DNA from: Chloroflexota bacterium
Lineage (GTDB): Bacteria > Chloroflexota > Chloroflexia > Chloroflexales > Roseiflexaceae
DNA: 37,104 nt
Direction of reading: 5' to 3'
Assembly (NCBI GenBank): GCA_013388755.1
Contig: JACAEQ010000016.1
Coordinates: forward strand, 1 to 37,104
The position numbers were made by a program, and so were the translations under genes. The notes beneath the pieces are model-generated. The model made no database searches, had not been told where the DNA came from, and worked only from the letters and a program-made list of their open reading frames with translations. The first letter of the stretch is position 1. Each line of letters starts with the position of its first letter. Positions 1-7,098 of this stretch are shown here, piece by piece.

Positions 1-127
1 CCTATCCGAACACCAGATGGTCACTGTCATGGCGAGCGCGCGCGAAGCAAGCTCCGCTCGCGCCGCTCGATGGCTTCAGCCACGCTGCGCGCGCTGCAGG
101 CGGTCGCTGGCGCTCCTCGCAATGACA
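1..127 (-). repeat. Truncated copy 1 of a ~155 bp MITE-like repeat
   Basis: This stretch is close to the reverse complement of the repeat at 33288-33445, with about six mismatches by eye over ~126 bases. Base 1 falls exactly on the terminal inverted repeat CCTATCCGAA, so the outermost bases lie outside the window. The other end, which in complete copies carries CCCATGGG followed by the second terminal repeat, is missing: similarity stops near 127 and glycosyltransferase coding sequence follows. The repeat supplies the stop codon and about the last 16 residues of that gene. Confidence 0.8.
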
Positions 128-1020
128 GGCGGCGTAATCAGGCCGGCCAGGCCACCGGCAACATAACCGATCGCATCGGCCCATTCGGCGCGTTGCAGTT
201 TCCAGCGCGCCACGCGCGCCAGGTTGGCGAGCGCGATGAGTGAGTAGATCATCCGCTCCGGGCCTCGCCTGTACTTACGAAAGAAGAGCTGGCGGCTACG
301 TGCCAGATAGAATTCACGCAGCCCCGGTACGCCGCGTGTGCTCGCCGACACGGCATGCCGTACCACGGCACCGGGAAGATAGGCGATAGCGAAGCCCGCG
401 GCTCTGGCACGCAAACTGAAATCAGTATCTTCATAGTAGAAAAAGAACCGCTCATCGAACAGGCCGACCCGCTCGAACACCTCGCGACGGACGAGAATCG
501 CGGCGCCGAATGCCGTCGGGATCGCCACCGGCTCGTCGGGCGGCAACCGCTCCAGTGATTCCCCCCACCCGATCGGCGTCGTCCAGTAGCGCCCGACACG
601 CGCTCCAACGCCTGCCAGCACGCCGGGCCGGTCGGCGCGCGCCACAGCCGCGCTCAGGATTCCGATCTGCGAGTGGCGTTGCAACGCACCAGCCATCCGC
701 GACAAGGCATCGGGCGCGATCAGCGCATCATTGTTCAGCAGCAGCACGGCTCCGGCGCCATCGTCAAGTGCCCGGCGGATGCCCGGGTTGACGCCGCCGG
801 CAAACCCGCGGTTCTCGGACAGGCCAATGGTTGGAAGATCGGGGAACTCCGCAACCAGCCGTTCGAGCGAACCATTATGCGAACCGTTGTCAATGAGAAT
901 CGTTGTGCAACGGGCGTAATCCAGCGCCTGGAGCGCCGAAAGACAGGCGCGGGTGCGCTCGTCGTTGCGCCAGTGCAGCACGATGATGGTGACATCCAGC
1001 AAAGCTGCGCTACCTCTCAC
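76..1020 (-). CDS. Family 2 glycosyltransferase with repeat-derived C-terminus
   Basis: The product is a predicted cytoplasmic or membrane-associated GT-A glycosyltransferase of about 314 residues that transfers a nucleotide-activated sugar, probably to a glycan chain. The start TIIVLHWRN, the segment IDNGSHNGS, ENRGFAGGVNPGI and the NND motif in LLLNNDALIAPD are typical of rhamnosyl-type GT2 enzymes (GlcNAc-diphospholipid rhamnosyltransferase-like). The later FFYYEDTDFSLRARAAG holds the ED acceptor-site motif. I chose the GTG at 1020-1018 because it overlaps the upstream stop as GTGA, a coupled arrangement; an ATG farther upstream would run deep into the neighbouring gene. The last residues (VIARSASDRLQRAQRG) are read from the repeat at 1-127, so the original C-terminus was replaced. 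The substrate cannot be told. Confidence 0.88.
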   Translation of the reverse strand: MRGSAALLDVTIIVLHWRNDERTRACLSALQALDYARCTTILIDNGSHNGSLERLVAEFPDLPTIGLSENRGFAGGVNPGIRRALDDGAGAVLLLNNDALIAPDALSRMAGALQRHSQIGILSAAVARADRPGVLAGVGARVGRYWTTPIGWGESLERLPPDEPVAIPTAFGAAILVRREVFERVGLFDERFFFYYEDTDFSLRARAAGFAIAYLPGAVVRHAVSASTRGVPGLREFYLARSRQLFFRKYRRGPERMIYSLIALANLARVARWKLQRAEWADAIGYVAGGLAGLITPPVIARSASDRLQRAQRG

Positions 1021-1946
1021 CGCTGCCCGCGCATCACGCCGGCATACCAGCCGGTGCGCGCCCAGATCACGCCGGGGATCGTCGGCCAGTGGCGGCGCAA
1101 CAACTCCGGCTGGCGCGCATAATAGCCGAACGCATCGCGCACGGCAAGTGCAGGAATGGTCGCGGCGGCCAGCGGCGGGACGGCGCGAACCAGGCGATCC
1201 CATGCGCTGAGGCCGATCAACCGGCGGTAACGGTCAGCCACTGCCGGCCAGTCGTAACCCCAGGCATACATGTGCGCCCAGACACTGCGGGCGTCATGGC
1301 GCGTCGTATAATGGCAGGCTGCCGCCCCTGGTTCAAAGTAGAGTCGGATACCCATTGCACGCAGGCGAAAGGTCAGGTCAACATCTTCGCCGGTGCGCAG
1401 TCGAGGGTCGAATCCACCGATCCGCCGGATCAGTTCGGTGCGAATCGACATATTTCCTGAAAGAAGATACGGGCGCTCACCCGGCGGCGCGGTTTCAAGA
1501 AATGCTCCCAGGCAGGCAATGTTGTCGCATCGTTCCCAGTATCGTTGCTGCTGCAACGCAATGCTTCCCCCGACGACGGTATCGCCGTTCCAGTGGCGTT
1601 CCAGCACGCGTTCCAGCCAGTCGTGGCCCGGCACGCAATCAGAGTCGAGAAAAACGCAGATGTCGCCACGGGCATAGGCAATGCCTGTGTTGCGCGCCAG
1701 GGCCGGCGATACTGGTTCCGGCGTCGCAACGATGCGCACCATACTGTCCTCGTGCGCCAGGCGATAACGATCCTGCCCAACGACAATGACTTCCAGTGGG
1801 CGAACGCTCTGTGACCGCAGCGCGTCAAGAACGACCCCGAGATGCGGCGAATGGAGATTCGGAACGATGATGGAAGCGGCGTGCGGCGCTTCTTCTGCAT
1901 GCCGTGAAGGGTCGGCATATCGGCGCGGTGCTGTCGGTGCGGGCAT
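1017..1946 (-). CDS. Family 2 glycosyltransferase
   Basis: A 309-residue GT-A fold glycosyltransferase. After a ~25-residue Ala/Pro/Arg-rich N-terminus comes SIIVPNLHSPHLG, then VVGQDRYRLAH, ARNTGIAYARGD and the metal/nucleotide-binding DSD in FLDSDCVPGHDW, followed by GGFDPRLRTGEDVDLTFRLRA with the acceptor-site ED. It is a clear paralogue of the gene just upstream (2051-2911): both share PNLHSP, GQDRY, FxDSDC, the WxECDN-like segment and a WARTxWYxGV tail, which suggests tandem duplication. The 104-base gap to that gene and the 4-base overlap with the next gene downstream indicate one operon. The ATG at 1946 is poorly placed relative to a GAGGA only one base away, so the true start is uncertain. 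Acceptor and donor are unknown. Confidence 0.88.
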   Translation of the reverse strand: MPAPTAPRRYADPSRHAEEAPHAASIIVPNLHSPHLGVVLDALRSQSVRPLEVIVVGQDRYRLAHEDSMVRIVATPEPVSPALARNTGIAYARGDICVFLDSDCVPGHDWLERVLERHWNGDTVVGGSIALQQQRYWERCDNIACLGAFLETAPPGERPYLLSGNMSIRTELIRRIGGFDPRLRTGEDVDLTFRLRAMGIRLYFEPGAAACHYTTRHDARSVWAHMYAWGYDWPAVADRYRRLIGLSAWDRLVRAVPPLAAATIPALAVRDAFGYYARQPELLRRHWPTIPGVIWARTGWYAGVMRGQR

Positions 1947-2050
1947 TCCTCAAAACGAGCGGTAGTGCCGCTCATCCTCATCAAGCTTCTGGATAATGAC
2001 ACGATCAAGATGCGACCGGACCGACGGCGGGCTGCCGCACCGGCGATCAT

Positions 2051-2911
2051 TCAAACGCTGCCTCCCTCCGCCACGCCCCAGTACCATGCGGTACGCGCCC
2101 AGATCAGCCCCGGCAGCAGGCGTGGCGCTTGCGGCGCCATCCTGATGACGTCGCGCGCCGCCAGTAGCGGTGCGGCGACTCGCAGCGCCGGCGCCAGCGC
2201 GCGCAGGTGCTCAAGCGGCAGTGGTGGCGGCAGCAGGCGCGGATGCAACCGCCAGAGTGTCGCCTGGGCGCGCCCGAATGCCCGCAGGTGTTCCCATACG
2301 GCGCGCGGCGTGGACCGCGCCGCGCAGTGGATCACGCGCGCGCGCGGCTCGAAGTGCAGCGTGACGCCGGCTTCGCGCAGCCGCAGGCTCAGGTCGGTGT
2401 CCTCGCCCGCTGCGCCTGGAAACCGCTCGTCGAAACCGCCGATAGATTGAAACAATGCCCGTTGCATGCTCAGATTCAGGCTCGGCACATAATCGCGCGG
2501 GCCACCCGGCGCGGTGTCGAGGTACCCGGCAAACACCAGCCGGTTGTCGCACTCGGCCCAGTATGACCCCCGTTCGATCGTCACCCCGCCGCAGACGACC
2601 GGCGCGCCCGACCGGTGACACGCGGCAAGACGTTCGATCAGGTCGGGCGCGGCAATGCAATCAGAGTCGATAAACAGAACGTATTCGCCCCGGGCCGCCG
2701 CGACGCCGAGGTTCCGCGCACGCGCCGCCGAGACCGGGCGCGGTGTCTCGATCATGTGCGCCGGTACCCGGGCCAGGCCGTAACGGTCCTGCCCGACCAC
2801 AAGCATCTCGGTTATCAGGTCGCGTGCGGTTTGCCGGGCAAGCGCCTCGATCACAGCGCCAAGCAACGGCGAGTGCAGGTTCGGAATGACCACAGAAACG
2901 CTGCTGCACAC
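2051..2911 (-). CDS. Family 2 glycosyltransferase, first gene of its operon
   Basis: A 286-residue GT2 enzyme beginning SVSVVIPNLHSPLLG. It has LVVGQDRYGLAR, ARARNLGVAAARGEY, the DSD metal site in FIDSDCIAAPDLIE, and GGFDERFPGAAGEDTDLSLRL with the conserved ED. The start is a GTG at 2911-2909 with an AGGAG about ten bases upstream. It lies 39 bases from the -10 of a consensus-like minus-strand promoter (2950-2978), so it should be the promoter-proximal gene of the three-gene set. Its close paralogue follows at 1017-1946. The products probably extend the same or related surface glycan; there is no direct evidence of the sugar. Confidence 0.88.
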   Translation of the reverse strand: MCSSVSVVIPNLHSPLLGAVIEALARQTARDLITEMLVVGQDRYGLARVPAHMIETPRPVSAARARNLGVAAARGEYVLFIDSDCIAAPDLIERLAACHRSGAPVVCGGVTIERGSYWAECDNRLVFAGYLDTAPGGPRDYVPSLNLSMQRALFQSIGGFDERFPGAAGEDTDLSLRLREAGVTLHFEPRARVIHCAARSTPRAVWEHLRAFGRAQATLWRLHPRLLPPPLPLEHLRALAPALRVAAPLLAARDVIRMAPQAPRLLPGLIWARTAWYWGVAEGGSV

Positions 2912-2949
2912 CGCGCGTTCGCTCCTGTCTCAATCATGGGCGGTTCGCG

Positions 2950-2978
2950 AGTATAGCGACGTTCATGCAAGCTGTCAA
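2950..2978 (-). promoter_or_regulatory. Sigma-70-type promoter of the glycosyltransferase operon
   Basis: On the minus strand the -35 TTGACA (2978-2973) is separated by 17 bases from the -10 TATACT (2955-2950). This is a near-perfect vegetative promoter ending about 39 bases before the GTG start at 2911. It lies back to back with the promoter at 3067-3095. Confidence 0.75.
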
Positions 2979-3066
2979 TTCCACAATAGGACGGAAGTGT
3001 TCATACGTCGCGAAACAATGCTGGTTTGCGTTGGCGGGGCGATGGTTCCGGCGCCTGACGATGACC

Positions 3067-3095
3067 TTGACATTCGCATAGTAGTGGTATATACT
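3067..3095 (+). promoter_or_regulatory. Sigma-70-type promoter of the regulator/metal-pump operon
   Basis: The -35 TTGACA (3067-3072) and the -10 TATACT (3090-3095) are 17 bases apart, the optimal spacing. The start codon at 3124 follows, with GGAG at 3110-3113 as ribosome-binding site. The -10 overlaps the dyad described at 3079-3105, so binding there would block RNA polymerase. Confidence 0.8.
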
Positions 3096-3105
3096 CTTAC
3101 TAGTA
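3079..3105. promoter_or_regulatory. Candidate operator overlapping the -10 box
   Basis: A dyad is centred between 3090 and 3091: TAGTA (3079-3083), three bases, the palindrome GTATATAC (3087-3094), three bases, then TACTA (3098-3102). Just right of it is the 8-base palindrome TACTAGTA (3098-3105). The same stretch contains TACT (3092-3095), six bases, then AGTA (3102-3105), which resembles the TACT-N7-AGTA type of site described for archaeal TrmB. Autoregulation by the adjacent TrmB-family protein is inference. Confidence 0.5.
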
Positions 3106-3123
3106 GTTTGGAGATGAACGACT

Positions 3124-3912
3124 ATGGAACTGATTGACCAGCTCCTCGCGCTGGGTTTCACCGAATACGAGGCCAGAGTCTACCTGGCGCTGCTGCGTGA
3201 GCATCCGGCCACCGGCTATCATATCGGCAAACTGGCCGGCGTGCCGCGTTCGATGGTCTACGAGGCACTCGGCAGGCTCGAGGTTCGCGGCGCGGTGTTG
3301 AAAAGCATTGACGAAAAAGCGACCCTCTACCGCCCCGTGTCACCGGATACGCTACTCGATCGCTACGAGAACAGCATGCGTCGGCGCGTCGCCGAGTTGC
3401 GCGCTGGCCTCGCGCCGCTCTATCGCCCGCATGACGAAGGCCGGCTGTGGAACTTCAGCGGGAGGCGCGAAGCGTTGCACTACGCCAGGGAGTTGATCGG
3501 GCGCGCACGGCGCGAGTTGATGCTGGCGCTCACCGACGCCGATGTCGCCGAGTTGCGCGATGCCCTGGTGCAGGCCCATCAGCGTGGTGTCACTCTGGGG
3601 GTCATACTGACCGGCGACGCCGCATTCGGACTCGGCCAGGTCGTGCGCCATCCGCGTCACGAAACCGAACTACACCGTATGGAGGAGACCCTGATGGTCG
3701 TGGCTGATGAGCAGGAGTTTCTGATCGCCAGCGGCCACGCCACAACATCGGCGACGGTCACCACCAACCCGAATATGGTGATGATTGCGCGCCAGTTTAT
3801 CTGGATGGAACTTTTCGCGCAGCGCGTTTTCGCTCGCCTCGGCGACGATCTGCTGGCGCGGTTGAGCCCTGAGGATCGGCACGTTCTTCAGCAAGACAGG
3901 AGCAACCTATGA
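3124..3912 (+). CDS. TrmB-family transcriptional regulator
   Basis: A 262-residue DNA-binding regulator. Residues 1-65 form the TrmB winged helix (LxxLGFTEYEARVYLALL, then the recognition region GVPRSMVYEALGRLEVRGAV). Residues ~75-95 look like a short coiled dimerisation helix. Residues ~105-260 form a TrmB/phospholipase-D-like effector domain (RRELMLALTDADVAELRDAL, then VTLGVILTGD). The family usually senses sugars or redox state, but this gene overlaps the start of a metal-transport ATPase gene as ATGA and the pair has one promoter, so it most likely controls that pump. The effector domain has a His/Glu-rich run around residues 178-190 (RHPRHETELHRMEE) that could bind metal; this is speculative. 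A dyad over its own -10 box suggests autoregulation. Confidence 0.88.
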   Translation: MELIDQLLALGFTEYEARVYLALLREHPATGYHIGKLAGVPRSMVYEALGRLEVRGAVLKSIDEKATLYRPVSPDTLLDRYENSMRRRVAELRAGLAPLYRPHDEGRLWNFSGRREALHYARELIGRARRELMLALTDADVAELRDALVQAHQRGVTLGVILTGDAAFGLGQVVRHPRHETELHRMEETLMVVADEQEFLIASGHATTSATVTTNPNMVMIARQFIWMELFAQRVFARLGDDLLARLSPEDRHVLQQDRSNL

Positions 3913-6098
3913 CGGCACAACAACTGGCGACACAGCTTCGTGCTCGCCCTGGCGTCATATCTGTGCATTACGATGAGCGGGAGCGCGTGCTCACGCTCCG
4001 CTATGATGGTGGCCGCGTTGACGTTACCGCAATCGAGGCGCTCGCCCGGCGCGCCGGTGCAACCTTGCGCATGCTGCCGGCGGAGAGCCGCCCGCTGACT
4101 CCCGAAGATGCAGAACTGGCGGCGTTGCCATGGATGATACGGTTGACGGCGCTTACCCTCATCACGGTGATCGCCGGATGGATCATTGAGGATTTCACCG
4201 CGTTGCCGGGTTGGATCGCCTGGACACTGTATGCCGTTGCATATGCCAGCGGCGGGTTCTACAGTATTCAGGAGGCATGGGATACCCTCAAACAACGCCA
4301 GTTCGACGTCAACTTCCTGATGATTGTCGCCGCTGTTGGTGCGGCCGTCGTAGGGCAACCCCGCGAGGGTGCCATCCTGATGTTCCTCTTCTCGCTCTCT
4401 GGCACGCTCGAGACGTATGCCATGGGCCGCACCCATGCGTCCATCCGTGCACTGCTCGACATGACCCCCAGGGAGGCGGAGGTCTATCGCGACGATACGC
4501 TCCTGCGCGTGCCGGTCGAAGATCTGCGCCTTGATGAGATCGTCCTGGTGCGGCCGGGCGCCCAGGTGCCCGCCGACGGCGTGGTGGTGCGTGGCGAGTC
4601 GGCGCTGAACGAGTCGTCGATCACCGGCGAGTCCATGCCGGTGGAAAAACGCCCCGGCGCGAGGGTGTTCGCCGGTACGATCAATGGCCAGGGCGCGCTT
4701 GACGTGCGCGTGACCGCCACGGTTGAGAATTCGACGCTCTCGCGGATTGTGCAGGTGGTGCGCGAGGCGCGCGAGCAGAAGGCAAAAAGCCAGGATTTCA
4801 CCGACCGCGTGATCGGCCAGTACTATGCCTACGCGGTGGTGGGCATCACTCTGCTGGCGATCATCATTCCGCTGACGTTTCTCGGATGGGATCTGGGAAC
4901 GACGCTCTATCGCGCAATGACGTTGATGGTGGTCGCTTCGCCATGCGCGCTGGTGATTTCGATTCCGGCGGCGCTCCTCTCGGCGCTGGCAGCATCGGCG
5001 CGCGGCGGCGTGTTGTTCAAAGGCGGGCGGTATCTGGAGGCTGCGGCGCAGGTGAACGTCGTTGCGTTCGACAAAACCGGTACGCTGACCACGGGCCGGC
5101 CCGGCGTCGTGGCGGTGGTTCCCCTGAGCAGTGCGGCAGAGGATCTTGCAGTCGTCGCCGCCGGGGTTGAACTGCCGGCGCATGAGATGCCGCCAGTTCC
5201 CGACGACATGCTCGGGCCGATGACATCGGAGCAGGCGCGCCTCTTTTCGCTTGCGGCGGCAGTCGAGCGCCCGTCAGAGCACCCGCTGGCGCGCGCCATT
5301 GTGCGCGGCGCCGATGAGCGTGGCGTGCCGGTGATTGTCGCGACCGGGTTCGAATCACTGACCGGCTCCGGCGCGATGGCGACGATCAATGGTCGTCGGT
5401 TGACGATTGGCCGGCCAATGTTATTCGACCTGACCCCTGAGGTGGAGGCGCAGATCGCGGCGCAACAGGAGCAGGGGCGCACCGTGGTGGCGCTCGGCAG
5501 CGGGCGTGTGGTCTGGGGCCTGATCGCGGTGGCCGACACGGTTCGCCCGGAAGCAGCGGCGGCGGTTGCAACGCTGAAGCGGATCGGTATCGAGCGAGTG
5601 GTGCTCCTCACCGGCGACAATCGCCAGGTCGCGGATGCCATGGGCCGGGCGCTGGGCGTGGATGAGGTGCGGGCCGAGTTGCTGCCGCACGAGAAGGTCG
5701 AGGCCGTGCGCGAGTTGCAACAGCGCTACGGCCCGGTTGCGATGGTCGGCGACGGCATTAACGATGCGCCGGCGCTGGCCAGCGCAGCGCTGGGAGTCGC
5801 TATGGGCGCCGCCGGCACAGATGTGGCGCTGGAGAGCGCCGATGTACTGCTGATGGGAGACGACCTGAGTCGCCTGCCGGGGGCGTTGCGCCTGGCGCGC
5901 CGGGCGCGGAGCATTGTGCGGCAGAACCTGGCGTTCGCCTTCGCCGTGATGGCAACGTTGATGGTTTTTGCGCTCTTTGGTGCGATCCCGTTGCCGCTCG
6001 GCGTGGTCGGGCACGAAGGCAGCACCCTGATAGTGGTGGCGAATGGGTTGCGGTTGCTGGCAGGGACGATTCATTACAGCGACGTGCAGAATGGTTGA
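3909..6098 (+). CDS. P1B-4-type heavy-metal efflux P-type ATPase
   Basis: A 729-residue inner-membrane pump that exports a divalent metal using ATP. Residues ~1-55 look like a degenerate HMA domain without the CxxC metal site. Membrane helices follow from ~75. The actuator motif TGES is near residue 239, SPC at 344-346 is the membrane metal site, DKTGTLT starts at the phosphorylated D388, SEHPLARAI marks the nucleotide domain, and GDGINDAPAL is the hinge. In the last membrane part HEGST begins at H702. SPC together with HEG(G/S)(T/S) is the signature of the P1B-4 subgroup (Co, Zn, Cd or Fe(II) export; CtpD and PfeT-like), unlike the CPC of ZntA or CopA. The ATG overlaps the regulator's stop. 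A hairpin follows at 6232-6259. Confidence 0.93.
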   Translation: MTAQQLATQLRARPGVISVHYDERERVLTLRYDGGRVDVTAIEALARRAGATLRMLPAESRPLTPEDAELAALPWMIRLTALTLITVIAGWIIEDFTALPGWIAWTLYAVAYASGGFYSIQEAWDTLKQRQFDVNFLMIVAAVGAAVVGQPREGAILMFLFSLSGTLETYAMGRTHASIRALLDMTPREAEVYRDDTLLRVPVEDLRLDEIVLVRPGAQVPADGVVVRGESALNESSITGESMPVEKRPGARVFAGTINGQGALDVRVTATVENSTLSRIVQVVREAREQKAKSQDFTDRVIGQYYAYAVVGITLLAIIIPLTFLGWDLGTTLYRAMTLMVVASPCALVISIPAALLSALAASARGGVLFKGGRYLEAAAQVNVVAFDKTGTLTTGRPGVVAVVPLSSAAEDLAVVAAGVELPAHEMPPVPDDMLGPMTSEQARLFSLAAAVERPSEHPLARAIVRGADERGVPVIVATGFESLTGSGAMATINGRRLTIGRPMLFDLTPEVEAQIAAQQEQGRTVVALGSGRVVWGLIAVADTVRPEAAAAVATLKRIGIERVVLLTGDNRQVADAMGRALGVDEVRAELLPHEKVEAVRELQQRYGPVAMVGDGINDAPALASAALGVAMGAAGTDVALESADVLLMGDDLSRLPGALRLARRARSIVRQNLAFAFAVMATLMVFALFGAIPLPLGVVGHEGSTLIVVANGLRLLAGTIHYSDVQNG

Positions 6099-6231
6099 TC
6101 ACCGGGATCGCGCGCATCTTGTGCACATAACGCCCGTGCTTCCGGCACGCGCATGGTTGCATGATTCTGTACTTCGCTATCGTGTGTGCCTTGCGCGGTG
6201 GTCTCTCTTGCCCTCAGCAGCGCGGTGTTTG

Positions 6232-6259
6232 GCAAGGGCGGCTCGCGAACCGCCCTTGC
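6232..6259 (+). terminator. Hairpin downstream of the metal ATPase gene
   Basis: GCAAGGGCGG (6232-6241) and CCGCCCTTGC (6250-6259) form a perfect 10-base-pair stem with an 8-base loop. No T-run follows, so it may terminate through another route or protect the 3' end. The rest of 6099-6400 holds no convincing gene; the only other signal is the promoter candidate at 6336-6362. Confidence 0.55.
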
Positions 6260-6335
6260 GTCAGCATCATGCTGTCGCAGGTCAGCGCAAAGCGACCATG
6301 CCCCATCAACCCGTCAGCATTGCCCGGGGAAGAGC

Positions 6336-6362
6336 CTGACCAACCAATATCTCAGGTATAAT
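6336..6362 (+). promoter_or_regulatory. Candidate promoter of the sigma-factor operon
   Basis: A perfect -10 TATAAT (6357-6362) lies within the short inverted repeat GGTAT-A-ATACC. A -35-like CTGACC (6336-6341) is only 15 bases upstream, so the -35 match is weak. The GTG start follows at 6401, with GGGAG at 6390-6394. Confidence 0.5.
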
Positions 6363-6400
6363 ACCTACCGCTCAAGCGAAAGCCTGGCCGGGAGCATGGT

Positions 6401-7012
6401 GTGGCAAGCGAAGAATTGCGTCTGGTGACGGCGGCGCAGCGTGGCGATGTCGAAAGTTTCAACGCGCTGGTGCGCCTGTACGAAGGGCGCGTCTACAACC
6501 TCTGCTATCGCATGCTCGTCGATGCCGACGGCGCAGCGGATGCGACGCAGGATTCGTTTCTTGCGGCATTCCGCAATCTCCGCGTCTTTCGTGGCGGATC
6601 GTTCCGCTCGTGGCTGTTCCGCATCGCAACCAACGCCTGTTACGATGTACTGCGCGCGCGTAAGCGCCGCCCCGCCATATCGCTTGACGCGACCATCGCC
6701 GCCGCCGAAGAGGACGCGGCGCCGCTGCAGATCGCAGATTCCGGCGAGTCACCCGACGAATATGCACTCCGGCGCGAGCTTGCGCATGCGATTGAGCGCG
6801 GCCTGGTCGAACTGCCGGAGGATCAGCGGCTGGTTGTCATTCTCTGCGATCTCCAGGGCCTGGCGTACGACGAGATCGCCGAGGTGACCGGCGCGAACCT
6901 CGGTACGGTCAAGTCGCGCCTCAGTCGTGGCCGCGCGCGTTTGCGCGACATACTCCGGCAAGGGGAACTTCTGCCGCAGCGTTTTCGTCATGAAGGCGGG
7001 TTGGAAGGGTGA
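6401..7012 (+). CDS. ECF-type RNA polymerase sigma factor
   Basis: A 203-residue extracytoplasmic-function sigma factor that directs RNA polymerase to stress or envelope promoters. Region 2 spans ~residues 20-90 (ALVRLYEGRVYNLCYRML, DATQDSFLAAFRNL, and FRSWLFRIATNACYDVLRARKRR for -10 recognition). After an acidic linker, region 4 spans ~135-190 (LPEDQRLVVILCDLQGLAY, then VKSRLSRGRARLRD for -35 recognition). The GTG at 6401 is preceded by GGGAG; a nearby ATG at 6396 is out of frame. The next gene, 86 bases downstream, looks like its membrane-bound anti-sigma partner. The target regulon cannot be deduced. Confidence 0.93.
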   Translation: MASEELRLVTAAQRGDVESFNALVRLYEGRVYNLCYRMLVDADGAADATQDSFLAAFRNLRVFRGGSFRSWLFRIATNACYDVLRARKRRPAISLDATIAAAEEDAAPLQIADSGESPDEYALRRELAHAIERGLVELPEDQRLVVILCDLQGLAYDEIAEVTGANLGTVKSRLSRGRARLRDILRQGELLPQRFRHEGGLEG

Positions 7013-7098
7013 AGGTCGAAGATGGGTAGGCAGCCAGTATGGTGTAATGCCCTGCGAGCAGGGTGAACGTCTGGGCGCCACGCCGGTAGGCACATATC

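Noticed and set aside
3888-5183. Long minus-strand open frame (431 codons) opposite the metal ATPase
   Set aside because: It is extremely His/Arg/Gln-rich, has no recognisable fold, and mirrors the codons of a clear P-type ATPase on the other strand.
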